DNA of 64,000 nucleotides from CBDATB01 sp965199745 (lineage in GTDB: Bacteria; Bacteroidota; Bacteroidia; Cytophagales; Flammeovirgaceae): positions 682,001 through 746,000 of the forward strand of contig CBDATB010000013.1 of the NCBI GenBank assembly GCA_965199745.1, read 5' to 3'. The notes beneath the pieces are model-generated. The model worked only from the letters and a program-made list of their open reading frames with translations. It did not search any database and had not been told where the DNA came from. Positions 1 to 7,926 of the stretch are shown here, piece by piece. The position numbers and the translations under genes are program-made. The number at the start of each line of letters is the position of its first letter. Position 1 is the stretch's first letter.

Positions 1-1
1 G

Positions 2-562
2 ATGGCGTGGATAGTGTCGGGAATATTTTGTGTGATAACTAGTCTACATATTGGTTTATATCAATTAGCAATATTTGTTCCTGTTTTTAGTTTCTTTAGC
101 ACTCACCTATTGCTACTCATTCGTAAAACATGGATACTAAACACTAGTTTTATATTTTTACTATTGGGTATCATTGGCTTAAAATACGATACTTTCTTTG
201 AATGGACAGCCTTGGCCAAAACTGCTACCCATCGCCATTTATTCACCGAACCCGGTAAGAAAACACCCGAGCAAAATCAGCGAGTACTCGTTCTGGGCAA
301 CGATATCGACTATTACCAAGGCAACCGGCTGGCAGGTCCTTATCTAAATTGGAAAATAGCGTATGAAAAGCACTTTAAGCACCTTGACCGGTATGATATT
401 GCCGTTGAAATATACAATAATATTTCAGTGGATTTTCCCAAATTTATCGTCGACCAGGCAAATATTGCAAAAACTTTAATGCATAGAATACCCGAATTAA
501 AAAAGCATTATGAACCCAGCATACAAAACCCCAACATTTACTGCCATACTCCTTGCAAATAA
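2..562 (+). CDS. C-terminal part of a membrane protein (5' end outside window)
   Basis: Open from the window edge, so the true start is probably upstream. The visible part has two or three hydrophobic segments (about residues 1-60) and then a soluble tail of about 110 residues with the stretch VLVLGNDIDYYQGNRLAGPY and a final HTPCK. The arrangement resembles Bacteroidota membrane proteins of the DUF6427 type, but I am not sure of that. It precedes the ribosomal protein operon on the same strand, separated from it by a promoter. No catalytic motif seen. Confidence 0.55.
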   Translation: MAWIVSGIFCVITSLHIGLYQLAIFVPVFSFFSTHLLLLIRKTWILNTSFIFLLLGIIGLKYDTFFEWTALAKTATHRHLFTEPGKKTPEQNQRVLVLGNDIDYYQGNRLAGPYLNWKIAYEKHFKHLDRYDIAVEIYNNISVDFPKFIVDQANIAKTLMHRIPELKKHYEPSIQNPNIYCHTPCK

Positions 563-595
563 TTTTTTGTAGGTAAAAACTCCTACACATTTTAG

Positions 596-626
596 TTGTA
601 TACTAAAAATATAAGTCTTACCTTTG
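596..626 (+). promoter_or_regulatory. Bacteroidota-type promoter for the rplM operon
   Basis: TTG at 596-598, a 20-base spacer, then TACCTTTG at 619-626. This fits the -33 TTG / -7 TAnnTTTG pattern of Bacteroidota primary sigma factor promoters. Transcription would begin near 633, about 90 bases before the GTG start of rplM, leaving a moderately long leader. Confidence 0.65.
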
Positions 627-725
627 CACTGCTTTTTATATCAGAACGCCCAAAATCGGTTCCTAATTCCTTTTGAAGTCAACAGGCAAGAAACATTACT
701 AATTCATAAAATAAATTGCAGGACA

Positions 726-1175
726 GTGGATACTCTAAGCTATAAAACCATATCAGCAAATAAGAATGCTGTTCAGAAAAAATGGGTATTAGTAGACGCT
801 AAAGATGCTGTGCTAGGTCGCCTGACAAGCCAGGTAGCAAAAATTATGATGGGTAAGCACAAACCCTATTATACTCCCCACGTAGACTGTGGAGATCATG
901 TAATTATGATTAATACTGATAAAATTCGTCTGACTGGAAAAAAATGGACATATAAAAAATACTACCGCCATACTGGCTATCCAGGTGGGCAAAAAGTATC
1001 TACCCCTAAAGAATTGATGAATAAATCTTCTAAATTAATTATTGAAAAAGCCATCAGAGGTATGCTACCCAAGACCAAGTTAGGAAGAAAATTGTTTTTT
1101 AATTTACATCTATACTTGGATGATCAACATCCACACCAGGCACAAAAACCAAAAAAAATAGACATAAAGTATTAA
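726..1175 (+). CDS. rplM: 50S ribosomal protein L13
   Basis: Large-subunit ribosomal protein L13, an early assembly protein. I chose the GTG start at 726, giving 149 residues that begin VDTLSYKT, because this matches the usual Bacteroidota L13 N-terminus. The open frame runs upstream to 624 but that part lies over the promoter. Recognisable family segments are KKWVLVDAKDAVLGRLTSQV, HVDCGDHVIMIN, YRHTGYPGG and AIRGMLPKTKLGR. First gene of an rplM-rpsI-rpsB cluster; rpsI follows after 27 bases. Confidence 0.95.
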   Translation: MDTLSYKTISANKNAVQKKWVLVDAKDAVLGRLTSQVAKIMMGKHKPYYTPHVDCGDHVIMINTDKIRLTGKKWTYKKYYRHTGYPGGQKVSTPKELMNKSSKLIIEKAIRGMLPKTKLGRKLFFNLHLYLDDQHPHQAQKPKKIDIKY

Positions 1176-1202
1176 GGCAAAGACAAATTTTAGTTGAAAA
1201 AC

Positions 1203-1589
1203 ATGGACATAATCAATACCGTAGGCAGGAGAAAGACCTCAGTGGCGCGTGTGTACCTCAAACCAGGCAAAGGAGACATTACCATTAACAAAAAAACATT
1301 AGCCCAGTATTTTGCCTCTCCTATTTTAAGAACTATTGTAAATCAACCTTTGGTTTTGTGCCACGAGAAAGAACACTATGACTTGAGTATAAATGTTAGA
1401 GGTGGTGGCAATACTGGCCAGGCAGAAGCCATTAGGCTCGCTGTCTCTAGGGCCCTAGACAAGGCAGATGCTAAACACAGACCCACTTTGAAAAGTGAAG
1501 GATTTCTTACTCGCGACCCTAGAATGGTAGAACGTAAAAAATCGGGAAGAAGAAAAGCAAGAAAAAGATTTCAGTTTAGTAAAAGATAA
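1203..1589 (+). CDS. rpsI: 30S ribosomal protein S9
   Basis: Small-subunit protein S9; its C-terminal tail reaches the P-site tRNA. The ATG at 1203 gives 128 residues beginning MDIINTVGRRKTSVARVY, the normal N-terminus; a TTG at 1194 would add only three residues. Family features present are GRRKTSVARVYLKPGKG, NVRGGGNTGQAEAIR, DPRMVERKKSGRRKARKR and the basic end FQFSKR. Co-transcribed with rplM, as is standard. Confidence 0.96.
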   Translation: MDIINTVGRRKTSVARVYLKPGKGDITINKKTLAQYFASPILRTIVNQPLVLCHEKEHYDLSINVRGGGNTGQAEAIRLAVSRALDKADAKHRPTLKSEGFLTRDPRMVERKKSGRRKARKRFQFSKR

Positions 1590-1654
1590 TATTTATTCGC
1601 TGCCAATTTTAATTTTTTAATCCAAAGTTTTCACATCAATATCAACTCTTTTCG

Positions 1655-2413
1655 ATGAGCAACTTATCGCATAAAGACCTGCTGGATGCCGGCGTACACT
1701 TCGGTCATTTGACTAGGAAATGGGATCCTAAAATGTCTCCGTATATATTTATGGAACGCAATGGAATACATATTTTAGATCTTAACAAAATACTTGCTTG
1801 TTTGGGACAAGCCTCCGAAGCACTGAGGAAAATCGCTCGTTCAGGACGTAAAGTGATGTTTGTAGCTACTAAAAAGCAAGCTAAAGAAATTGTCCTAAAG
1901 CAAGCAAGCAACCTCAAAATGCCTTATGTTACTGAGAGGTGGCTAGGGGGTATGCTTACCAATTTTGTTACTATCCGTCGTTCGCTGAAAAAATTGGCGG
2001 CTATTGACAAAATGACCAAAGACGATACTTTCCAAAACCTAGCCAAACGTGAAAGACTGATGAAGACACGTGAAAAAGATAAACTTCAAAAAGTTTTGGG
2101 TGGTATTGCCGAGCAAAGTCGCTTACCGGCCGCATTGTTTGTGATAGATGTAAAAAGAGAGCAAATCGCAGTAAAAGAAGCAAAAAAATTGGGTATTCCT
2201 ATTTTTGCTATGGTCGACACTAACTCTAACCCCGAAGAAATAGATTTTCCCATTCCTGCCAACGATGATGCCTACAACTCTATTGCCCTGATTACTGGAG
2301 CTATTGGCAAATCAATAGAAGAAGGTTTGGAAGAAAGAAAAAAATCCAAAGAAGATGCCAAACTTAAAGCAAAAGAAGCAGAAAAGAAATCTATAGATGA
2401 ACAAAAGTATTAA
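1655..2413 (+). CDS. rpsB: 30S ribosomal protein S2
   Basis: Small-subunit protein S2, 252 residues. The N-terminus LLDAGVHFGHLTRKWDPKM and the segments RWLGGMLTNFVTIRRS and DTNSNPEEIDFPIPANDDA are diagnostic. The C-terminal 30 residues are a Lys/Glu-rich helix. It follows rpsI by 65 bases in the usual order. The next conserved partner, tsf, would normally come directly after; here about 700 bases of remnant DNA and a small ORF lie between them. Confidence 0.97.
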   Translation: MSNLSHKDLLDAGVHFGHLTRKWDPKMSPYIFMERNGIHILDLNKILACLGQASEALRKIARSGRKVMFVATKKQAKEIVLKQASNLKMPYVTERWLGGMLTNFVTIRRSLKKLAAIDKMTKDDTFQNLAKRERLMKTREKDKLQKVLGGIAEQSRLPAALFVIDVKREQIAVKEAKKLGIPIFAMVDTNSNPEEIDFPIPANDDAYNSIALITGAIGKSIEEGLEERKKSKEDAKLKAKEAEKKSIDEQKY

Positions 2414-2434
2414 GTACAGTTGTATTATGCAACT

Positions 2435-2524
2435 ATGCAACCCCAAAATCCTGATAAAAAATATGCAAACGGTATGGCTCACACTAACGATATTGAAAGT
2501 GCTTGGGCAGTATTAATAAAATAA
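2435..2524 (+). pseudogene. IS1595 (ISXO2-like) transposase C-terminal fragment
   Basis: A 29-codon frame reads KKYANGMAHTNDIESAWAVL followed by two residues and a stop. This matches the conserved YxNGxxHTNxIESxWaxLK block near the end of ISXO2-like transposases. The rest of the transposase is missing, so this is a remnant. It overlaps the beginning of the methyltransferase remnant and lies 21 bases after rpsB. Confidence 0.6.
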
Positions 2525-2830
2525 ACAATTTGGTGCGTTTTAAAAATTTTATAGAACCTACCGCATTGCAAGCAAAATACTTAGAAATAAATAGTTTGCT
2601 AAATAAAAGCAATAAAATGGATGGGTTAAGTGTAATCAATACACTACCCACAAATAGTGTTTTTTGTTGTTTCTTTGATCCCGAACACAGTGGGGTTTTA
2701 GATGAAGTGTTACAAAAGAAAACGATTTAACACCAGCCCCTTGTACAGGTAGTTTTTTTGTTCTTGAACGTGTTGCATGATTGGAAGAAATTTTATAGGC
2801 ATAGACAAAAACAATGTATCAAAAAAATAG
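2503..2830 (+). pseudogene. Decayed adenine-specific DNA methyltransferase
   Basis: Two separated pieces of one methyltransferase family are readable. Positions 2503-2730 encode FIEPTALQAKYLEINSLLNK and NKMDGLSVINTLPTNSVF followed by CCFFDPE, the N-terminal part with a degenerate DPxY catalytic motif. Positions about 2740-2830 encode PCTGSFFVLE and, after a frame change, GRNFIGIDKN, the usual C-terminal GRxFIGID strand. The middle, including the target-recognition region, is gone and there are stops between the pieces. It is a non-functional relic, presumably of a horizontally acquired restriction-modification locus. Confidence 0.65.
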
Positions 2831-2897
2831 AAAAGATAATATTCTTTATTTAAAAGAAAAGTTTACAGAATTAAATATATAATTCCCAAAAAATATT

Positions 2898-3083
2898 ATG
2901 GACAAGAAAGAGATAGAGAAAAAGTTGCACGAATCCAAGAAATTACAGTCCGACTACTTTAAAAAGAAAAAAGCAGAACGAAACCCTTCTGAGATAGAAA
3001 AAATTCGCGCTGAAATGGCTGAATTAAAAGCACAAGTCCGCCCGTTGTACCGGAAAAATCTAAGTCAAACAAAAAATAATTGA
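2898..3083 (+). CDS. Small charged helical protein, unknown function
   Basis: 61 residues, Lys/Glu-rich, with heptad-like spacing in KKEIEKKLHESKKLQSDYF and EIEKIRAEMAELKAQVRPLY that suggests a short coiled coil. No signal peptide or membrane segment. It has a clean ATG and sits 36 bases before tsf on the same strand, so it could be co-transcribed with tsf. I do not recognise the family. It may be a real small gene or a leftover of the insertion that separates rpsB from tsf. Confidence 0.4.
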   Translation: MDKKEIEKKLHESKKLQSDYFKKKKAERNPSEIEKIRAEMAELKAQVRPLYRKNLSQTKNN

Positions 3084-3119
3084 TAAAAACAATTATCAAC
3101 TATAAACTATCAATAAAAA

Positions 3120-3953
3120 ATGGCTATTACAGCAAAGCAAGTAAGCAAGTTAAGAAAACTTACCAGTGCTGGTATGATGGATTGTAAGAAAGCACTAGAA
3201 AAATCAGGCGGTAATTTGGAGGCCGCCGTAGATATTTTAAGGAAAAAAGGACAAAAATTAGCTGCCAAACGAGCAGACCGTGAGACGCTCGAAGGTAATG
3301 TATTTGTGTATACCTCAGAGGACGGCGGTGAAGGTATCACTTTTGCCCTTAATTGCGAAACAGAGCCTGTTTCTAAAACAGAAGAATTTACTGCACTTGG
3401 CAAAGCTATTTTAGTCGCCGCCATTACCAACAAACCCATCAACAAAGAAAGTCTACTAACCTTAAACACAGCATCGGGACAAGTAATTTCTGAAGCTATA
3501 GTGGACTTGACGGCGAAGATTGGCGAAAAAATAGAGGTTTCCCAATACACCTACGCTAAAGGTGAAAAAGTGGTTTCTTATAAGCATGGCAATACCATTG
3601 CCGTTTTAGTAACACTATCGGCGCGAGGAAATGGTCCTGTAACACAGGCCGGTAAAGATGTTGCTATGCAAATTGCGGCTATGAACCCCCTTGCCGTTAG
3701 TGAAGAAAACGTAGAAGCAGCTATTATCGAAAAAGAAAAAGAAATTGGTATGGAAAGAGCGCGGCAGGAAGGTAAACCCGAGCATATTTTAGATAAAATT
3801 GCAGCAGGGTATATAAAGAAATTCCTCCAGGAGAACACTTTATTAAATCAAACCTTTGTTAAAGATAATAAACAAACTGTTCAGCAATACCTCAACAGCA
3901 TTCAACGGGGATTAACAGTAACCGCCTTCGAACGTATCGCCATTGGCAGGTAA
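3120..3953 (+). CDS. tsf: Elongation factor Ts
   Basis: Guanine-nucleotide exchange factor for EF-Tu, 277 residues, the normal length. The N-terminal domain is typical: KQVSKLRKLTSAGMMDCKKA and AAVDILRKKG. The core after NCE reads TEPVSKTEEF at residues 81-90, where the family usually has TDFVAKN; this loop inserts next to the EF-Tu nucleotide site, so the change is notable. The C-terminal half carries QIAAMNPLAV and the conserved end with QQYLNSIQRGLTVTAFERIAIG. Its usual partner rpsB is displaced by the upstream remnants. Confidence 0.95.
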   Translation: MAITAKQVSKLRKLTSAGMMDCKKALEKSGGNLEAAVDILRKKGQKLAAKRADRETLEGNVFVYTSEDGGEGITFALNCETEPVSKTEEFTALGKAILVAAITNKPINKESLLTLNTASGQVISEAIVDLTAKIGEKIEVSQYTYAKGEKVVSYKHGNTIAVLVTLSARGNGPVTQAGKDVAMQIAAMNPLAVSEENVEAAIIEKEKEIGMERARQEGKPEHILDKIAAGYIKKFLQENTLLNQTFVKDNKQTVQQYLNSIQRGLTVTAFERIAIGR

Positions 3954-4038
3954 TGCAAATTTCTAACGCGTGGCAAGTAACTTTTAATTCTCTTTTAACG
4001 ACCAAAGTGTATAGAAATCTTTATTTTTCGGTAAACTT

Positions 4039-5448
4039 TCATTTCACACGTAACTCTTGCCCCACACTTAATCGATCGCTCTTTAAACTGTTCAGCTCTT
4101 TTAGTTTTTCTGTGGTCATATTTGGATATAGCCTGGCAATACCCCAAAGCGTATCGCCGGGCTTGACGATATGAGTACTACCTGAAGAAGTTTTTGCACT
4201 GGTAATAGCTTGCCTTTTGGTCGCAGACTGTTTAGTATTTTTTTTAGCTAGTTCAGCAGCATAAATAACCAGTTTCTGACCGGGATAAATGCGATCGTGG
4301 TAAATGTTATTCCATGCCCGCAAGGATGAAAGTTTTACACCATTTCGCTGTGCTATTAATCCTAGCGACTCACCTGACCGCACAATATGATAATAACTCT
4401 TTCCACTATATCTTGCTTCATCCAAAGACTTACCCGTGTATTTACAGGCCTTTAATAAAGTTTCTTTATTTTTTTTAAAAAAAACAACTCTTGATAATGG
4501 AATCTGCAAAGGATAATTTTTTACTCCCTTAGGCGTAATACTGTACCTTAAGGACGGGTTGAGTTTAATTAAATCCTCTGTACATACTCTAATAGCTTTG
4601 CCTAATTTTTTCAGATCAATAGATTCATTGATATAAACGATGGCAGAAGGAATATGGAAATCCGGGTATTGTTGTAATAACTGATATTCTCCTACATAAG
4701 AAAGTACATATAATACAGCCACGTATTGCGGTAAATACCCTCTGGTTTCACGCGGAAGTTTATGATAAATTTCCCAAAAAGTTTTCTTTTCAGCACGACG
4801 CATAGCTTTACGAATATTACCGGGTCCGCAGTTGTAAGCAGCAATCGCTAACTCCCAGTCGCCAAATATTTTATGTAATTGTTTGAGGTATTTACAGGCA
4901 GCGCGGGTAGCCTTTTCTGGATTCATTCTTTCATCGGTATATAAGTTTTGTGTTAGCCCAAACTGCTTGCCTGTGAAGGGCATAAATTGCCAAAGCCCTA
5001 CAGCACCCGCCTTCGAACGCGCACGCGTTACCAAAGCCGATTCAATAACAGAAAGATATTTTAACTCATCGGGAAGACCTTCTTCTGCAAGCACTTTTTC
5101 AAAAAGAGGAAAATACAGCTCCTTACGCTTTAAAACCCGCAAAGTAAATTCCTTTTTATCGTATCCAAAAAAATCAATAAACTGACGGACACGACTATTA
5201 AAATGAAGCGGCACATCACGGACCAAACGGCCTAAACGTTCTGCAATTAGATCGTTTGAAATATTAGGAGAAAAAGAAGTATCGATTTCTATCTCTTCTA
5301 ACAGCAAAGTTTCACTCGTATCAAACAATAAGGTATGGATTTTTACATTTGTTTTTGAGAAAATTCGCTCTGAAGTACTATCGGAAAGATTTTGCGACTG
5401 AGAGCGAGCAGTGATAAGTAATAATAAAACTAAAAATATGATTTTCAT
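4039..5448 (-). CDS. Membrane-bound lytic murein transglycosylase with two LysM domains (MltD-like)
   Basis: Secreted peptidoglycan-cleaving enzyme, 469 residues. A signal peptide occupies residues 1-19 (hydrophobic IIFLVLLLLITA). The SLT transglycosylase domain (about 110-235) shows the catalytic Glu in VIESAL (E136), GLWQFMPFTG at 151-160 and AYNCGPGNI at 205-212. Two LysM peptidoglycan-binding modules lie at about 353-397 and 424-468 (HIVKPGDTLWGIAR). It is convergent with tsf and stands alone. Its own upstream side holds the border of the accessory island. Confidence 0.92.
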   Translation of the reverse strand: MKIIFLVLLLLITARSQSQNLSDSTSERIFSKTNVKIHTLLFDTSETLLLEEIEIDTSFSPNISNDLIAERLGRLVRDVPLHFNSRVRQFIDFFGYDKKEFTLRVLKRKELYFPLFEKVLAEEGLPDELKYLSVIESALVTRARSKAGAVGLWQFMPFTGKQFGLTQNLYTDERMNPEKATRAACKYLKQLHKIFGDWELAIAAYNCGPGNIRKAMRRAEKKTFWEIYHKLPRETRGYLPQYVAVLYVLSYVGEYQLLQQYPDFHIPSAIVYINESIDLKKLGKAIRVCTEDLIKLNPSLRYSITPKGVKNYPLQIPLSRVVFFKKNKETLLKACKYTGKSLDEARYSGKSYYHIVRSGESLGLIAQRNGVKLSSLRAWNNIYHDRIYPGQKLVIYAAELAKKNTKQSATKRQAITSAKTSSGSTHIVKPGDTLWGIARLYPNMTTEKLKELNSLKSDRLSVGQELRVK

Positions 5449-5793
5449 GATGCTTGATATTCAAAAAATGCTAACGAATTGAATTAGTAATGTCGGCTGC
5501 GTGTATGAAACGTTTGGTAATTCGTAAGGCAATTGTCAAACTGCTACTATTTACATTAAATATAGCAACCTTGAAATTAGCCGTATCTATTAAATATTTT
5601 ATATACTGATGTTGATTCATTATCATTCTTTTATAATCACAAACTAGCTCAGTCGAAGCACTGCTGTTCCCGAAAAGATTAGTTTTTAGGGTCGGCAAAA
5701 AAGCGGTGGCAGGGCAGACAAGCTCTCTTGTGATTTTTGGTTGTGCGTTGGCTTGTGCGAATTGCAAATGTGCTTGGCTGTGTGGGCTGCATA
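5449..5793. other. Intergenic border between the transglycosylase and the defence operon
   Basis: 345 bases with no gene I can support. On the minus strand a 108-codon frame begins with a GTG overlapping the helicase stop (GTGA), contains ANAQPKITRELVCPATAF and runs to 5471; it has no recognisable domain. I read this stretch as the downstream junction of the inserted module. No target duplication or att-like direct repeat was found by eye. Confidence 0.4.
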
Positions 5794-7926
5794 TCACTCT
5801 GTTTCAATTAAGTTCATATTATTAATCAAATCAATAGCATTTTCAAAATCATAAAATCTTTCTTTCACGATTTCAGCTTGATATTCCAATGGCAAATATT
5901 CTCCCCATTTCGAAAATCCAATCAATGATTTATTCTCTTTAAGTTCTGCTATCAAGTAATCGTTAATCTTTTCATATTTCGAGTTGACTTCTGTTACCAG
6001 TTCTTTAAATGCAGATTTATCCATTTCAAGCTCAAAAGAACTGCTATGGTCATCAATGGATGGTTCAATACCTGTTAATGCTAACAAGAAATTCAAACTT
6101 TTATTAATCTTTGAACCTGTAAATGAATATAATAAAAGCTTACCTTCTTTTTCAATTATAGGACAATCATATTTAAAGTTATTGATAGCAAACCCTTTAA
6201 AATCATGCCTCATTTCGGCAATAATTTCATTACTGCTATTATCTAATTCCGTGTATTCTTCATTGCTTTTAAGTATTCTAAGCATTTCTTCCCTAATCTG
6301 CTTATGAATATTACCGCCTCCACCGAAGAATGTAGGTTTCTTTCCATCACGGGCTGGAATTACTATGATTTTAGAACCTTTAAAGTAAATATCTTTTATC
6401 TTCCAAATCTTTGCAGCAAGCAGAATATTTTCATCAATCCTTACTTGCGGAGAGAATGGAATATCTCCAATCTTTTTACCAGAGTGTAGGACTTTGAAAT
6501 TTGGCTCGGTTTTGAACACACTATAAAACTCACGAGAATTTACAATATTTTCACCTTCTATGCCGAGTATTAATTCTCGGTCAACCTTTTCTAAATAATC
6601 AAGTTCAATGAACTCATCAAACAAACTATTTATCTCCGTTTCTGATATTTCTTTAAATGTTGGATTAAGTCTTATTCGTTTAAATAGTTCTGTTCTTGAA
6701 CAACCGGAAAGTTGCTTTACAACTGACAATAATTGATGTAAAAATATATCGAAAGGCTTTTTAGCTGTGCTAATCGGCTCTAAAAACTCGGACTTATAAA
6801 GATTCCAACAAGCTAATGATTGTAGTAAACTCCATTTATCGGTAGCGTATAAATTGACAATGCTTTTTTCTCCTTCACGACGACCGCTGCGCCCAATCCT
6901 TTGAACTAATGAAGCAACTGAATGTGTAGAATCAATTTGTACAATTTTATCTACAGTACCAATATCAATTCCAAGTTCTAAGGTTGAAGTACAAGAAATA
7001 CAAAAATTAAATCTTTCGTTGCTTTTGGCGAAATGCTCAATACTCTCCCGAATTTCTTTATCAACCGATGAATGATGAGAGTAATAGAACTTATGTCCGT
7101 TTGCTCTATCTGATATTTTCCGAAGCTTTACAGCAACTTCTTCAGTTCTTCCGCGACTGTTTGGGAAAATCAATACTTTATTTGAGGCTGTTTCTTTGTA
7201 CAAGTCCTTTAACAAATCCAACGATAATTCGGCAGTGCTATTTTTGAAATACTTGAATTTAGCTTCCGTTTCTTTTTTTGCTCTGTCTAAAAGTATTTTT
7301 GTTGAATCAATATCACCTGTTAAGCGTCTAGCCTCAATATAATTATCATATCCAATGGTAGCTGATAATCCAATTGTAGTAATCTTGTTTTTGTTGACTT
7401 GCTGAATTCTTGAAAGGATAGACATTAATTGCAAACCTCTGTCAACACCAAGAAACGAATGGATTTCATCAATTACAATATACTTCAAATTACCAAATAG
7501 TGTTGAGACATTGTAAGGAGCATTAACGAACATTGCCTCCAATGATTCAGGAGTAATTAAAACAATGCCGTTTGGATTTTTTATCAGGTTGGTCTTTAAT
7601 GATTTTTTAGCTTCTCCATGCCATTTTGTGACTGATATTTCTAAGTCTTTACATAAATCTTCAATCCGATAGAATTGGTCATTTATTAATGCAATTAATG
7701 GCGATATGTAAAGAACCTGCACACCTACCGCATTAAAATCGGCTTTTGATAGAATTGGTAAAAATGCTGCCTCTGTTTTTCCTGATGCTGTGCGTGATGC
7801 AAGAATGTAATTATTATCAGACGAAATTATCTTAGAAATTGCTGCGGCTTGTATTGGACGCAAAGATTCCCACCGTTTATCACGGATATATTTACGTATT
7901 GGTTCTGATAATAGGTTATACGACAT
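5794..7926 (-). CDS. sngC: DEAD/DEAH-box helicase, Shango SngC-like
   Basis: 710-residue superfamily 2 helicase with an Lhr-like core. Walker A ASRTASGKTEAA lies at residues 43-54 (Lys50), motif II is DEIH at 153-156, and motif VI is QRIGRSGRREG. The first 30 residues carry a Q-like motif (RPIQAAAI). The C-terminal half has no other domain I recognise. Its ATG overlaps the stop of the ATPase gene by one base (TAATG), so translation is coupled. Together with the TerB-domain protein and P-loop ATPase upstream it matches the three-gene Shango anti-phage system (TerB protein, ATPase, helicase). The helicase call is firm; the system call is by gene content and order. Confidence 0.85.
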   Translation of the reverse strand: MSYNLLSEPIRKYIRDKRWESLRPIQAAAISKIISSDNNYILASRTASGKTEAAFLPILSKADFNAVGVQVLYISPLIALINDQFYRIEDLCKDLEISVTKWHGEAKKSLKTNLIKNPNGIVLITPESLEAMFVNAPYNVSTLFGNLKYIVIDEIHSFLGVDRGLQLMSILSRIQQVNKNKITTIGLSATIGYDNYIEARRLTGDIDSTKILLDRAKKETEAKFKYFKNSTAELSLDLLKDLYKETASNKVLIFPNSRGRTEEVAVKLRKISDRANGHKFYYSHHSSVDKEIRESIEHFAKSNERFNFCISCTSTLELGIDIGTVDKIVQIDSTHSVASLVQRIGRSGRREGEKSIVNLYATDKWSLLQSLACWNLYKSEFLEPISTAKKPFDIFLHQLLSVVKQLSGCSRTELFKRIRLNPTFKEISETEINSLFDEFIELDYLEKVDRELILGIEGENIVNSREFYSVFKTEPNFKVLHSGKKIGDIPFSPQVRIDENILLAAKIWKIKDIYFKGSKIIVIPARDGKKPTFFGGGGNIHKQIREEMLRILKSNEEYTELDNSSNEIIAEMRHDFKGFAINNFKYDCPIIEKEGKLLLYSFTGSKINKSLNFLLALTGIEPSIDDHSSSFELEMDKSAFKELVTEVNSKYEKINDYLIAELKENKSLIGFSKWGEYLPLEYQAEIVKERFYDFENAIDLINNMNLIETE

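Noticed and set aside
624..725. N-terminal extension of rplM
   Set aside because: Overlaps the promoter and leader; the GTG at 726 gives the conserved L13 start.
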